A DNA stretch of 59,944 nt from contig DKUO01000002.1 in NCBI GenBank assembly GCA_002490705.1, positions 77,661 through 137,604 of the forward strand. The letters run 5' to 3'. The notes beneath the pieces were generated by a model. That model was not told where the DNA came from, did not search any database, and saw nothing but the letters and a program-made list of their open reading frames with translations. This stretch comes from Lachnospiraceae bacterium UBA7202. Its GTDB lineage: Bacteria; Bacillota; Clostridia; Lachnospirales; Lachnospiraceae. The position numbers and the translations under genes were made by a program. How positions within the stretch are numbered: position 1 is the stretch's first letter; every line of letters begins with the position of its first letter. Below are positions 16,462 through 24,724 of this stretch, piece after piece.

Positions 16462-17901
16462 ATGAATATCCATTTCAGGCATTTATGTTACAAACAAATA
16501 CTTCTCGCACTGTTTTTATGTCTTGTGCCCGCAACAACTTTGTCTGCGCAGGAGGAAATGCCCCCGTCCGAAAGCGAACCGGCGGGAGCGGAGATTCAGG
16601 AGCTGCCCGTGGAAAAATTGGTGATCGTTCTCGATCCGGGGCATGGCGGCATGAATGACGAGGGGAAACCGGAGGGCGGCGTATATGACGGCTTCGTTGA
16701 GAAGGAAATGAATCTGATTGTGGCTGAGGCCATGAAGGCGGAGCTGGAAAAATACGAGGATGTGACCGTCTACCTGACGAGAACGGGAGATCAGCGTCTG
16801 TCTCTGGAAGAGCGGGTGAACTTTGCCAAGAGCGTGGACGCGGACTTTCTGTTCTGCCTGCACTTTAACCTCTCCAAAGATCACAACACTCTTTTTGGCA
16901 CGGAGTGCTGGGTTTCGGCGTTCGGCAGATATTACAGCGAGGGCTACGCCTTTGCCGACATTGAAATGGATGCTCTGGAAAAGCTGGGCCTTTACTCCCG
17001 CGGCATTAAGACCAGGCTCAACGACGAGGGCGCCGACTACTACGGCATTATCCGGCATTCCGTGGAACAGGACCTTCCCTGCGTGCTGATCGAACATTGT
17101 CATATGGACCACGAGAACGACCGTCCTTTTTGTGAGGGAAGGGAGCAGTGGGAGGCGTTCGGCCGTCTGGACGCCACCTCCGCGGCCAAATATTTTCACC
17201 TGAAATCCGATGTGCTGGGGGTGGATTACAGCGATTACCAGACCCTTGACGTGCCGGTTCCCACAGGCGTCATGCGGCCGGACACAACGGAGCCCGATGT
17301 CTGCATGATCGAAGTGACGAATCAGGAAATGGAGACCGGAGAGATCACGGTGGCGCTTTCTGCCACAGATTATGACAGCGGCATGCTGTACTATGATTAC
17401 AGCTATGACGGCGGAGAGACGTTTGCCCCCAGACTGGCATGGGGAGACAAGACGCAGGATACCATCATCTTCACGATCCAGGTGCCGCCCCACATTATCC
17501 CCCAGATCGTCGTGCGGGGCTATAACGGCTACGACCTCTTTACGGAGAGCAATCTGGTCTCCCTTCCTTCCATGGATTACAAGACGGAGGAGGAGATCGC
17601 CGCTGAACTCGCCGAAAAGGAGCAGGCAGAAGCCGCCGCAAAAGCGGCCAAAGAGGCCGAGGCCGCAGAGGAAGAGCGAAAACGGGAGGCCGCCAAAGGC
17701 CATACCGATACCGTGGAAGTGCGCCGGACGCCGGAGGCAGAGGCGAAGCCGGAGCCGGAAAAAGAAGAGCCCTCCGTCAGCTATTTTCTGACCGTCTGCC
17801 TGGTCTGCGCGCTGTCCGTGATCGGCATGACGTTAGCCATGGTTCTTTTGCTGAAGAGCCGAAAACGCAGAAAAAGGAAGCGGCGGCGAAAGCGCAGATA
17901 A
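16462..17901 (+). CDS. Membrane-anchored N-acetylmuramoyl-L-alanine amidase (Amidase_3)
   Basis: A 479-residue cell-wall hydrolase. A signal peptide (1-30, ending SAQ) precedes the zinc amidase domain (about 52-250): H61 in VLDPGHGG, E80 in GFVEKEMN, H134 in FCLHFN, and a catalytic Glu in CVLIEHCHMDH. A beta-rich region (about 285-370; ATDYDSGMLYYDYSYDGG) resembles an Ig-like fold. A charged Ala/Glu/Lys helix follows, then a C-terminal transmembrane helix (YFLTVCLVCALSVIG...) with a basic KRRKRKRRR tail. This C-terminal anchor keeps the enzyme at the outer membrane face rather than free in the wall. Confidence 0.85.
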   Translation: MNIHFRHLCYKQILLALFLCLVPATTLSAQEEMPPSESEPAGAEIQELPVEKLVIVLDPGHGGMNDEGKPEGGVYDGFVEKEMNLIVAEAMKAELEKYEDVTVYLTRTGDQRLSLEERVNFAKSVDADFLFCLHFNLSKDHNTLFGTECWVSAFGRYYSEGYAFADIEMDALEKLGLYSRGIKTRLNDEGADYYGIIRHSVEQDLPCVLIEHCHMDHENDRPFCEGREQWEAFGRLDATSAAKYFHLKSDVLGVDYSDYQTLDVPVPTGVMRPDTTEPDVCMIEVTNQEMETGEITVALSATDYDSGMLYYDYSYDGGETFAPRLAWGDKTQDTIIFTIQVPPHIIPQIVVRGYNGYDLFTESNLVSLPSMDYKTEEEIAAELAEKEQAEAAAKAAKEAEAAEEERKREAAKGHTDTVEVRRTPEAEAKPEPEKEEPSVSYFLTVCLVCALSVIGMTLAMVLLLKSRKRRKRKRRRKRR

Positions 17902-17913
17902 GAAGCCGCTGAG

Positions 17914-18858
17914 TCATGATACTGTTAGAAACAGATAACAGACCGCCGTTAAGCCCGTCTGTATCAGTTTATGTAACAGATAGGGACGGATGGACAAATC
18001 GGTGCCGCGGATCATGCTGTAGGTTTGGGCAATACAGGAAAAGCCTCCGAAGGGCAGTAAAATCAATACCAGATAGGGATGGGCATTGCCGCAGCCGGCG
18101 ACGCCACTTGTGATTTCCAACAGGCACTGATACAGGTGCGCAAGGATGGGCGGCAGATGGGGAAAGGGCACAAACATGATGTTTAACAGATTAAAAAAAA
18201 CCATATAGCCCCCAAGCCTGCCGATGCCCGAAAGACCGGATAGGATGGAGGAGTCGATGGCCGAAAGGAGCCCCTCCGGCGCATGATTTTCCGCTTCTGG
18301 CGGTTCGACGAAAGCTGCCTTCCCCCGATTGACCCGCATCAGAACCATGCCGTAAACCAGAGGTATGCCATACATCAGGAGAAAGGGCAGCAAGGGCCGT
18401 TGCAGAGAGAGCGTGGACACCACGAAGCTCAAAAAATAAATCGGACCGATGTTATTGCAGAAGGACAGCAGGCTTTCCGCCTCTGTTCGGGAAATCCGCC
18501 CTCCTCGCCGCAGCTGTCCGGCGATCCGCGCGCCCATGGGAAATCCGCACAGAAATCCCATAAGCAGCGTGTAAGAGCCGTTCGGCGTTGTGCCGTAGAA
18601 AAAATGCAGGATGGGATGCAGCAGACGCACGAACCGGGCGGTCAGGTTCATGGAAATCATAATCCCCGAGAGAATCATAAAGGGCAGAAGCGTGGGAATC
18701 ATTTTACGAAACCACAAAATCAGCCCTGTGGAAGCATATTGCAGGGAAAGCGCCGGATAGCGGAGGAGAAGAACGGTCAAATAGAGCGCAAGGCCCATGT
18801 AGAGAAGGGAAAGGGCATTTTGATACAGGCGCTGCATGTTTTTCGGTACGGACAACAT
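17914..18858 (-). CDS. YlbJ-like polytopic membrane protein
   Basis: A 314-residue protein with about eight hydrophobic helices. The sequence GFLCGFPMGARIAGQLRRGG followed by AESLLSFCNNIGPIYFLSFV is the signature of the YlbJ/nucleoside-recognition (Gate) family; the sporulation integral membrane protein YlbJ has the same pair of blocks. The start at 18858 is supported by GGGAG, 8 bases upstream on the minus strand. It converges with the amidase gene, leaving only 12 bases between stops. Substrate or exact role unknown. Confidence 0.75.
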   Translation of the reverse strand: MLSVPKNMQRLYQNALSLLYMGLALYLTVLLLRYPALSLQYASTGLILWFRKMIPTLLPFMILSGIMISMNLTARFVRLLHPILHFFYGTTPNGSYTLLMGFLCGFPMGARIAGQLRRGGRISRTEAESLLSFCNNIGPIYFLSFVVSTLSLQRPLLPFLLMYGIPLVYGMVLMRVNRGKAAFVEPPEAENHAPEGLLSAIDSSILSGLSGIGRLGGYMVFFNLLNIMFVPFPHLPPILAHLYQCLLEITSGVAGCGNAHPYLVLILLPFGGFSCIAQTYSMIRGTDLSIRPYLLHKLIQTGLTAVCYLFLTVS

Positions 18859-18911
18859 GGCAAAATTCTCCCGGTGCGTTTGTACATATATATACGGAAA
18901 GGATTGAGATC

Positions 18912-19604
18912 ATGACAGAAGCGATCATTTTTGATTTGGACGGTTCCATGGTAGACTCCATGTGGATCTGGCGGGATATTGATATTGAATATCTGGGGAA
19001 ATTCGGCATTTCCCTGCCGAAGAACCTGCAATCCTGCATTGAGGGAATGAGTTTTTCCGAGACGGCGGCTTATTTTAAGGAACGCTTTCAGCTGCCCTGC
19101 ACGTTGGATGAGATCAAGGCGGACTGGAACCGCATGGCAAAGGATAAATACACCTATGAAGTGCCGATCAAGGAAGGCGTACCTGAGCTTCTGGAATACT
19201 GTAAGGAAAGCGGCATCAAACTGGGAATTGCCACCAGCAATTCCAGAGAGCTTGTGGAGGCGCTTGTAAGCGCCCATCACTATACTTCCTATTTTGACTG
19301 TATTATGACTGCCTGCGACGTATCCATAGGAAAGCCTGCGCCGGACATTTATCTGGCTGTGGCAAAGGCGCTTTGCGTATCTCCCGAAAACTGCCTTGTG
19401 TTTGAGGATATCATTCCCGGCATTCAGGCAGGACTGTCTGCGGGCATGAAGGTCTGTGCCGTCTACGACAAGTATTCGGAGCATCAGGACGAGGAAAAAC
19501 ACAGGATGGCGGATTATTATACCTATCATTTTAGAGAGCTTGTAGAAGAGGGAATTATCGTTGGGCCAAAAGAGGCCAGGGCAGGGATTTTGGCTGAATG
19601 TTAA
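18912..19604 (+). CDS. HAD-superfamily hydrolase (beta-phosphoglucomutase-like)
   Basis: A 230-residue HAD IA phosphatase. Motif I is FDLDGSMVDS (nucleophile and acid Asp at about residues 9 and 11). The helical cap covers about 18-85. Motif II is the TSN of GIATSNSRE, motif III the Lys of IGKPAPDIY, and motif IV VFEDIIPGIQAG. Substrate unknown; it is likely a sugar or nucleotide phosphate. It is divergent from the YlbJ-like gene and overlaps nothing downstream once the YgiQ start is set at 19619. Confidence 0.85.
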   Translation: MTEAIIFDLDGSMVDSMWIWRDIDIEYLGKFGISLPKNLQSCIEGMSFSETAAYFKERFQLPCTLDEIKADWNRMAKDKYTYEVPIKEGVPELLEYCKESGIKLGIATSNSRELVEALVSAHHYTSYFDCIMTACDVSIGKPAPDIYLAVAKALCVSPENCLVFEDIIPGIQAGLSAGMKVCAVYDKYSEHQDEEKHRMADYYTYHFRELVEEGIIVGPKEARAGILAEC

Positions 19605-19618
19605 GCGGGGGAATAAAA

Positions 19619-21553
19619 ATGGGATTTTTGCCGGTTACCAAGCAGGAGATGGAAGAACAGGGAATCAGACAGCCGGACTTTGTCTATGTGATAGGGGATG
19701 CCTATGTAGACCATCCCTCCTTTGGCCACGCCATCATCAGCCGGGTTTTGCAGGCCCACGGATACAGTGTGTGCATCATTTCCCAGCCGGACTGGAAGGA
19801 AGAAGAAAGTATTGCTGTTTTCGGGAAACCCCGGCTTGCCTTTCTGGTATCCGGCGGCAATATGGATTCCATGGTGAACCACTATTTTGTATCGAAAAAG
19901 CATCGTCCGACGGACGCCTACACACCCGGCGGCGAGACCGGGAAACGGCCGGACCGGGCCGTCACGGTTTACGGGAACCTGATCCGCAAGCGTTTTAAAG
20001 ACGTGCCGGTGATCATCGGCGGCATTGAGGCCAGTCTGCGCCGTATGGCCCATTACGATTACTGGTCAGACAGTTTCAAGCGCTCCGTTCTTTTGGACAG
20101 TCAGGCCGACCTTCTCTCTTACGGTATGGGGGAAAAATCCATGGTGCAGATCGCGGAGGCTTTAGATCACGGCATTGCCGTCCGGGATATCACCTTCGTA
20201 CCGGGAACTGTCTACCGGACAAAGGACATAAGCGGCATTTACGACGGTATTACGCTGCCCGCCTACGAGGATATGAAGACAGCCCCGGAAAAATATGCGG
20301 ACAGCTTTCAGATCCAGTACAACAACACCGATCCTTTCAACGGAAAAGCCCTGATCGAGCCTTACCCGAACGGCGTTTATGTGGTGCAGAACCCGCCCCA
20401 GCCGCCCCTTTCCACGCAGGAAATGGACGATATCTATGATCTTCCTTACATGCGGACTTATCACCCCTCCTATGAGGAAAAGGGAGGCGTTCCGGCAATC
20501 TCGGAGATCAAATTTTCCCTGACCAGCAACCGGGGCTGCTTTGGCGGCTGTAATTTCTGTGCCCTCACGTTCCATCAGGGACGGATCGTACAGACCAGAA
20601 GCCACGAATCCCTGATTCGGGAAGCGGAAGCTATGATTCGGGAAAAAGATTTTAAGGGTTACATCCACGATGTGGGCGGCCCGACGGCCAATTTCAGGCA
20701 TCCCTCTTGTAAAAAACAGATGACGCAGGGCGTCTGTAAGAACAGACAATGCCTTTTCCCCAAACCCTGCCCCAATCTGGAGGCTGACCACTCGGACTAC
20801 CTCGCCCTTCTCAGGAAACTCCGGGCGCTCCCCGGCGTCAAGAAAGCGTTTATCCGCTCCGGCATCCGGTTCGACTACCTGATGGCTGATCCGGACGATA
20901 CCTTTTTCAGGGAATTGGTGGAGCATCACATCAGCGGACAGCTCAAGGTTGCGCCGGAGCATATTTGTGACGCGGTGTTAGAAAAGCTCGGCAAGCCCCA
21001 AAAGGAGGTTTACGAGCGCTTTGTAAGGAAATACCATAAACTCAACGAACAGTTAGGGAAAAAACAGTTTCTTGTCCCCTATCTGATGTCCTCCCATCCC
21101 GGCTCCACCCTGAAAGAGGCCATTGCGCTTGCGGAGTATCTGCGGGATCTGGGCTATATGCCGGAGCAGGTACAGGATTTCTATCCAACGCCCTCCACCG
21201 TATCCACGGTGATGTACTATACGGGGATCGACCCGCGAAACGGCAAAGAGGTGTACGTCTGCCGCAACCCCCATGAAAAGGCTATGCAGAGGGCATTGAT
21301 CCAGTACCGGAACCCCAAAAACTATGAGCTGGTGCGGGAAGCCCTCCTAAAAGGCGGACGGGAAGACCTGATCGGGTTCGACAAAAAATGCCTGATCAGA
21401 CCTCGGCAGACGGCGCAGACGGTTCCCAACGGGAAGCGAGGCGCGGGCATCGGTTCAGCCGGCGGAAGCGATAGAACGGGCCGCAAGGCGGATGGCCGAA
21501 AAGTCAAGAAGAAAACGATCCGTAACGTGCACAAAAAGAAGGGACAAAAATAA
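19619..21553 (+). CDS. YgiQ-family radical SAM protein
   Basis: A 644-residue protein of the UPF0313/YgiQ family. The N-terminal cobalamin-binding-like part is followed by a radical SAM core with C307, C311 and C314 (CFGGCNFC). VGGPTANFRHPSC and IRSGIRFDYL follow, then the family C-terminal region with YPTPSTVSTVMYYTGIDP. A basic tail (RKADGRKVKKKT) could bind nucleic acid. The family reaction is not established to my knowledge. Start 19619 is preceded by GCGGGGGA; the open frame reaches 19598, overlapping the HAD gene. Confidence 0.87.
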   Translation: MGFLPVTKQEMEEQGIRQPDFVYVIGDAYVDHPSFGHAIISRVLQAHGYSVCIISQPDWKEEESIAVFGKPRLAFLVSGGNMDSMVNHYFVSKKHRPTDAYTPGGETGKRPDRAVTVYGNLIRKRFKDVPVIIGGIEASLRRMAHYDYWSDSFKRSVLLDSQADLLSYGMGEKSMVQIAEALDHGIAVRDITFVPGTVYRTKDISGIYDGITLPAYEDMKTAPEKYADSFQIQYNNTDPFNGKALIEPYPNGVYVVQNPPQPPLSTQEMDDIYDLPYMRTYHPSYEEKGGVPAISEIKFSLTSNRGCFGGCNFCALTFHQGRIVQTRSHESLIREAEAMIREKDFKGYIHDVGGPTANFRHPSCKKQMTQGVCKNRQCLFPKPCPNLEADHSDYLALLRKLRALPGVKKAFIRSGIRFDYLMADPDDTFFRELVEHHISGQLKVAPEHICDAVLEKLGKPQKEVYERFVRKYHKLNEQLGKKQFLVPYLMSSHPGSTLKEAIALAEYLRDLGYMPEQVQDFYPTPSTVSTVMYYTGIDPRNGKEVYVCRNPHEKAMQRALIQYRNPKNYELVREALLKGGREDLIGFDKKCLIRPRQTAQTVPNGKRGAGIGSAGGSDRTGRKADGRKVKKKTIRNVHKKKGQK

Positions 21554-21581
21554 CAACGCATCAGAAAGGAACATCCATACC

Positions 21582-22337
21582 ATGAACATCGCCATTATCA
21601 CGGGAGCCTCCTCCGGCATGGGCCGGGAGTTTGCCATCCAATTAGACCAAAGCCTTGGCAAAACAGATGAAATCTGGCTGCTTGCGCGCAATAAGAAAGC
21701 GCTTGAGGGGCTTAGCGAATCTCTGCGGATCAAAACAAGGGTCATCGCCATTGATTTGACAAAAGAACAGTCGTTACAGCAGTTTGAGGAGGTGCTTGCC
21801 ATCCGAAATCCCAGGATCACGGTACTGGTCAACTGCGCCGGAATCGGCATCCACAGGCCCTTTGAAAGACAAAACCGTGAGGAGATAGAAGCCATGGTGC
21901 AGCTCAACATTGTGGCCCTGACCCGCATGAGCATGATCTGCCTTCCCTATATGAAAAAGGGGAGCAAATTGATCCAGTTCTCCTCGGGAGCGGCCTTTGT
22001 CCCCCAAAAGGCATTTGCGGTCTACGCCGCCTCCAAGTCCTATGTGTACTCCTTAAGCCGGGCATTGGGGCAGGAGCTGAAAGGAAAAGGCATCACTGTG
22101 ACGGCGGTCTGCCCGGGGCCGGTAAACACCCCTTTCCTCACCCACGCCTACGATAACCCTTCCAAAATCGGCCTGTTGAAAAAACTTACCATGGCAAAAA
22201 CTTCCTGCGTGGTGAGAAAAGCCATCGAGGACTGTAAAAGCGGGAGAGGCGTCTCTGTCTGCGGACTGCCCGTCAAATTGTTATATTTGTCGACACAGGG
22301 AATCACAAACATACTTTTGCGGTGTTTCCGCTCCTAA
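21582..22337 (+). CDS. Short-chain dehydrogenase/reductase
   Basis: A 251-residue classical SDR: the NAD(P)-binding TGASSGMGREF near the N-terminus, the NCAG block, a catalytic Ser in QFSSGAA, and Y148/K152 in YAASKSY. Arg in the LLARN turn after the second strand hints at NADP preference. The C-terminus has a hydrophobic stretch, as in the 3-ketoacyl/DltE-like group. AAAGGA precedes ATG 21582; the open frame extends 90 bases into the YgiQ tail with no ribosome site. Substrate unknown. Confidence 0.85.
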   Translation: MNIAIITGASSGMGREFAIQLDQSLGKTDEIWLLARNKKALEGLSESLRIKTRVIAIDLTKEQSLQQFEEVLAIRNPRITVLVNCAGIGIHRPFERQNREEIEAMVQLNIVALTRMSMICLPYMKKGSKLIQFSSGAAFVPQKAFAVYAASKSYVYSLSRALGQELKGKGITVTAVCPGPVNTPFLTHAYDNPSKIGLLKKLTMAKTSCVVRKAIEDCKSGRGVSVCGLPVKLLYLSTQGITNILLRCFRS

Positions 22338-22344
22338 GCCAGTC

Positions 22345-22373
22345 TTGACGGGAAATCCCACGACTGATATAAT
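22345..22373 (+). promoter_or_regulatory. Strong promoter before the 22.4-kb gene
   Basis: TTGACG (22345-22350), 17-base spacer, TATAAT (22368-22373) with a TGA extension at 22365-22367. It begins 8 bases after the SDR stop and should drive the next three genes (unknown membrane protein, pseudouridine synthase, recU). Confidence 0.75.
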
Positions 22374-22416
22374 CGTCGCAGTAAAACAAATCCATCGAAA
22401 GAAGAAGAGGGATCGC

Positions 22417-22989
22417 ATGAAACAACTTCTTGTGCCCAAGGGCGCTTACGGCTATCTGGAAAATCGGAGAAAATACACGGCCTGCCGAACCGTGTTTTTC
22501 TTTTTGATCTGTATCGGTCTGTATATCATGGGCATTGTGAGTACCGGTTCCAACAGGAACCTGCTCACAATCGCAGCTGTTTTGGGGTGTCTTCCCGCCT
22601 GCAAGAGCGCGGTGAACTTCATCATTTTTATGAGGGCGAAGGGCTGCAGCGGTGCGCTGCACCAAAAGCTGTCGGCCTATGACGAAAAACTGGAAACGTT
22701 TTACGATCTCTATTTTACCTCCTATCAAAAAAATTACCCCATAAGCCACATGGCCTTAAAGGGCGGTATGCTCTGCGGCATCACGGAATCTCCCGCCTGT
22801 GGCTGCGATGAGGCCAAAAAACATTTGGAGCAGATGCTTTCTCAGGAGGGCATTAAGAATGTGGTGGTTAATATCTTCTCTCAGGAGGAACCCTATATTG
22901 ACCGACTAGGTCGGTTACTGGATATGAAGGAAGAAGATCATAAAAACAGGGAGGACATTGTGAATCTGCTGTATGCAGTTTCTCTCTAA
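22417..22989 (+). CDS. Unknown protein with two N-terminal membrane helices
   Basis: A 190-residue protein I cannot name. Two hydrophobic segments at about 24-44 and 48-70 form a hairpin. A cytosolic domain of about 110 residues follows, containing YDEKLETFYDLYFTSYQ and a helix-strand pattern ending in VVNIFSQEEPYIDRL. ATG 22417 is chosen because AGAGGG at 22406-22411 precedes it; the frame opens upstream of the promoter and cannot all be translated. The gene starts an apparent operon with the following RluA-type gene (5 bases apart). Confidence 0.7.
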   Translation: MKQLLVPKGAYGYLENRRKYTACRTVFFFLICIGLYIMGIVSTGSNRNLLTIAAVLGCLPACKSAVNFIIFMRAKGCSGALHQKLSAYDEKLETFYDLYFTSYQKNYPISHMALKGGMLCGITESPACGCDEAKKHLEQMLSQEGIKNVVVNIFSQEEPYIDRLGRLLDMKEEDHKNREDIVNLLYAVSL

Positions 22990-22994
22990 ACGCT

Positions 22995-24017
22995 ATGTAC
23001 CAGATCACTATCACGGCAAAAGAGGAAGGACAGCGCTTCGACAAATATCTGCACCGGATTCTGCCGGAGGCCGGCACAGGTTTCCTCTATAAAATGCTTC
23101 GCAAAAAAAATATCACCTTAAACGACAGAAAGGCCGACGGCAGCGAGAAGATTACGGAAGGGGACTGTGTCAAAATTTTCTTTGCACAGGATACCCTTGA
23201 TCGATTTATGGGAAAGCAGTCCGCAGAGAGCAGGGCGGCTCTTAGTCCGGGAACAAAAGAAGAGTCCGTCTGTCCGCAATACAATAAGGCGTACCGGCAG
23301 CTCTCAGAAATTCAGATTATTTATGAAAACGATCACGTTTTGCTTGCCGATAAGCCCGCCGGTATCCTGTCCCAAAAGGCGGCCGGGGCAGATATTTCCC
23401 TAAACGAATGGCTGATCGGCTATCTTCTTGCAAAAGGAGAGCTGTCCGAACCGGCGCTTCCCCTCTTCAAACCCTCTGTCTGCAACCGCCTTGACCGCAA
23501 CACCAGCGGCATCGTACTCTGCGCCAAATCCCTCAAGGGCGCCCAGACGCTGGGGCGGCTTTTGAAGGAGAGAACTCTTCACAAATATTATCAGCTTTAT
23601 GTGAAGGGCCGCATAGAGGAGGAATGCCTGATCGAGGGATATCTGGTTAAGGATGAAAAGCGCAACAAAGTGACGGTCAGGCCGGCCCCCGGTTCTACGG
23701 ATCAGGCTTACATTCAGACAAAATATAAACCGCTTAGGATAGAAACAGATAAGACACTGCTGGAGGTGGAGCTGATCACCGGGAAGTCCCACCAGATCAG
23801 AGCCCATTTGGCAAGCATCGGCCACCCGCTTTTGGGGGACTATAAATACGGCGACAGGGCGTGGAATGAAATCTATCGTCAAAAATACGGGGTGCAGTCG
23901 CAACTTTTACATGCTTATAAAATGGTTTTCCCGCCCCTTGAACCGCCCTTTGCGGATGTCAGCGGACGTACCTTTTTCTGCGAACTGCCGGAGATCTTTG
24001 CACGCGTTTCATCATAA
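22995..24017 (+). CDS. RluA-family pseudouridine synthase
   Basis: A 340-residue two-domain enzyme. An N-terminal S4 RNA-binding domain (about 1-75; GQRFDKYLHRILPEAG) is followed by a RluA catalytic domain from about 110. The catalytic Asp is in NRLDRNTSGIVLCAKS, with HQIRAHLASIGHPLLGDYKYG near the end. A roughly 40-residue Ser/Glu-rich spacer separates them. The family isomerises specific uridines in 23S rRNA or tRNA; the target cannot be assigned (RluC/RluD/RluE types look alike). Confidence 0.88.
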   Translation: MYQITITAKEEGQRFDKYLHRILPEAGTGFLYKMLRKKNITLNDRKADGSEKITEGDCVKIFFAQDTLDRFMGKQSAESRAALSPGTKEESVCPQYNKAYRQLSEIQIIYENDHVLLADKPAGILSQKAAGADISLNEWLIGYLLAKGELSEPALPLFKPSVCNRLDRNTSGIVLCAKSLKGAQTLGRLLKERTLHKYYQLYVKGRIEEECLIEGYLVKDEKRNKVTVRPAPGSTDQAYIQTKYKPLRIETDKTLLEVELITGKSHQIRAHLASIGHPLLGDYKYGDRAWNEIYRQKYGVQSQLLHAYKMVFPPLEPPFADVSGRTFFCELPEIFARVSS

Positions 24018-24040
24018 ACTGCTCTGACACGGAGGTAACA

Positions 24041-24577
24041 ATGGCGACATGGAACTCCCGCGGACTCCGCGGCTCCACTCTGGAGGATTTGATTAACCGA
24101 ACCAACGAAAAATATCTGGAACATGGGCTGGCGCTGATCCAGAAAGTGCCCACGCCCATTACCCCCATCAATATTGATAAGGAAAGCCGTCATATCACGC
24201 TGGCCTATTTTGACCAGAAAAGCACGGTGGACTATATCGGGGCGGTACAGGGAATTCCCGTCTGTTTTGACGCAAAGGAGTGCGCGGCAGACACCTTTTC
24301 CCTGCAAAACATCCATGAGCATCAGGTGGAGTTCATGGGACAGTTCGAGAAACAGAAGGGGATCGCCTTTTTCCTGATCTATTACTCCCACAAAGATATC
24401 TTTTATTATCTGCCCTACGAAATGCTTCGTTTTTTCTGGGATCGGGCAAAAGCAGGCGGCCGAAAGAGTTTTCGCTATGAAGAGCTGAATCCCGAATATG
24501 TACTGCCGAAAAAGCATGGGATTCTGGTGCCTTATCTGGATATGATTCAGAAAGATCTGGAAGACCGGGCGGAATAG
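24041..24577 (+). CDS. recU: Holliday junction resolvase RecU
   Basis: A 178-residue homologue of Bacillus RecU, the Firmicute resolvase that cleaves four-way junctions and interacts with RecA and RuvB. It shows NSRGLRGSTLEDLINRTNE, the metal-site DYIG, and FDAKECA, where E-x-K is represented by D-A-K-E. These are followed by NIHEHQVEFM, the region that shapes the stalk. The length is slightly shorter than the Bacillus protein (about 206). It has the GGAGG-type start and follows the pseudouridine synthase by 23 bases. Confidence 0.85.
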   Translation: MATWNSRGLRGSTLEDLINRTNEKYLEHGLALIQKVPTPITPINIDKESRHITLAYFDQKSTVDYIGAVQGIPVCFDAKECAADTFSLQNIHEHQVEFMGQFEKQKGIAFFLIYYSHKDIFYYLPYEMLRFFWDRAKAGGRKSFRYEELNPEYVLPKKHGILVPYLDMIQKDLEDRAE

Positions 24578-24581
24578 GAGA

Positions 24582-24610
24582 TTGACAAACCATTCAAAGT
24601 GGGGTATAGT
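24582..24610 (+). promoter_or_regulatory. Promoter of the histidine operon
   Basis: TTGACA (24582-24587), 17-base spacer, TATAGT (24605-24610). Transcription should begin near 24617, giving a leader of about 108 bases before hisZ. Confidence 0.85.
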
Positions 24611-24616
24611 GTAGAG

Positions 24617-24724
24617 AGTTTAATTTGGTAGCGAATTAGCACGGTATTACTTTAAATCATTAAAGTATCAACTGCCATCCATCCTAATTATGGATGAATG
24701 AAAAAAGAAAGGCATAGACATGAT
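24617..24724 (+). other. Leader of the his operon with two hairpins
   Basis: Two perfect stems are visible: TACTTTAA-ATCA-TTAAAGTA (24648-24667) and CATCCAT-N7-ATGGATG (24676-24696). The second lies just before the hisZ ribosome site. Neither has a T-run, and no T-box sequence (GGTGGxACCGCG) or run of histidine codons is present. Translational control or mRNA stabilisation is possible. Confidence 0.45.

Noticed and set aside
16516..17703. 395-residue open frame antisense to the amidase gene
   Set aside because: The plus strand encodes a complete amidase with signal peptide and zinc ligands. The antisense frame has no recognisable motif and arises from codon bias.
24617..24724. T-box riboswitch before hisZ
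   Set aside because: No GGTGGxACCGCG-like antiterminator sequence or terminator hairpin with T-run is present, so the leader is described only as structured.
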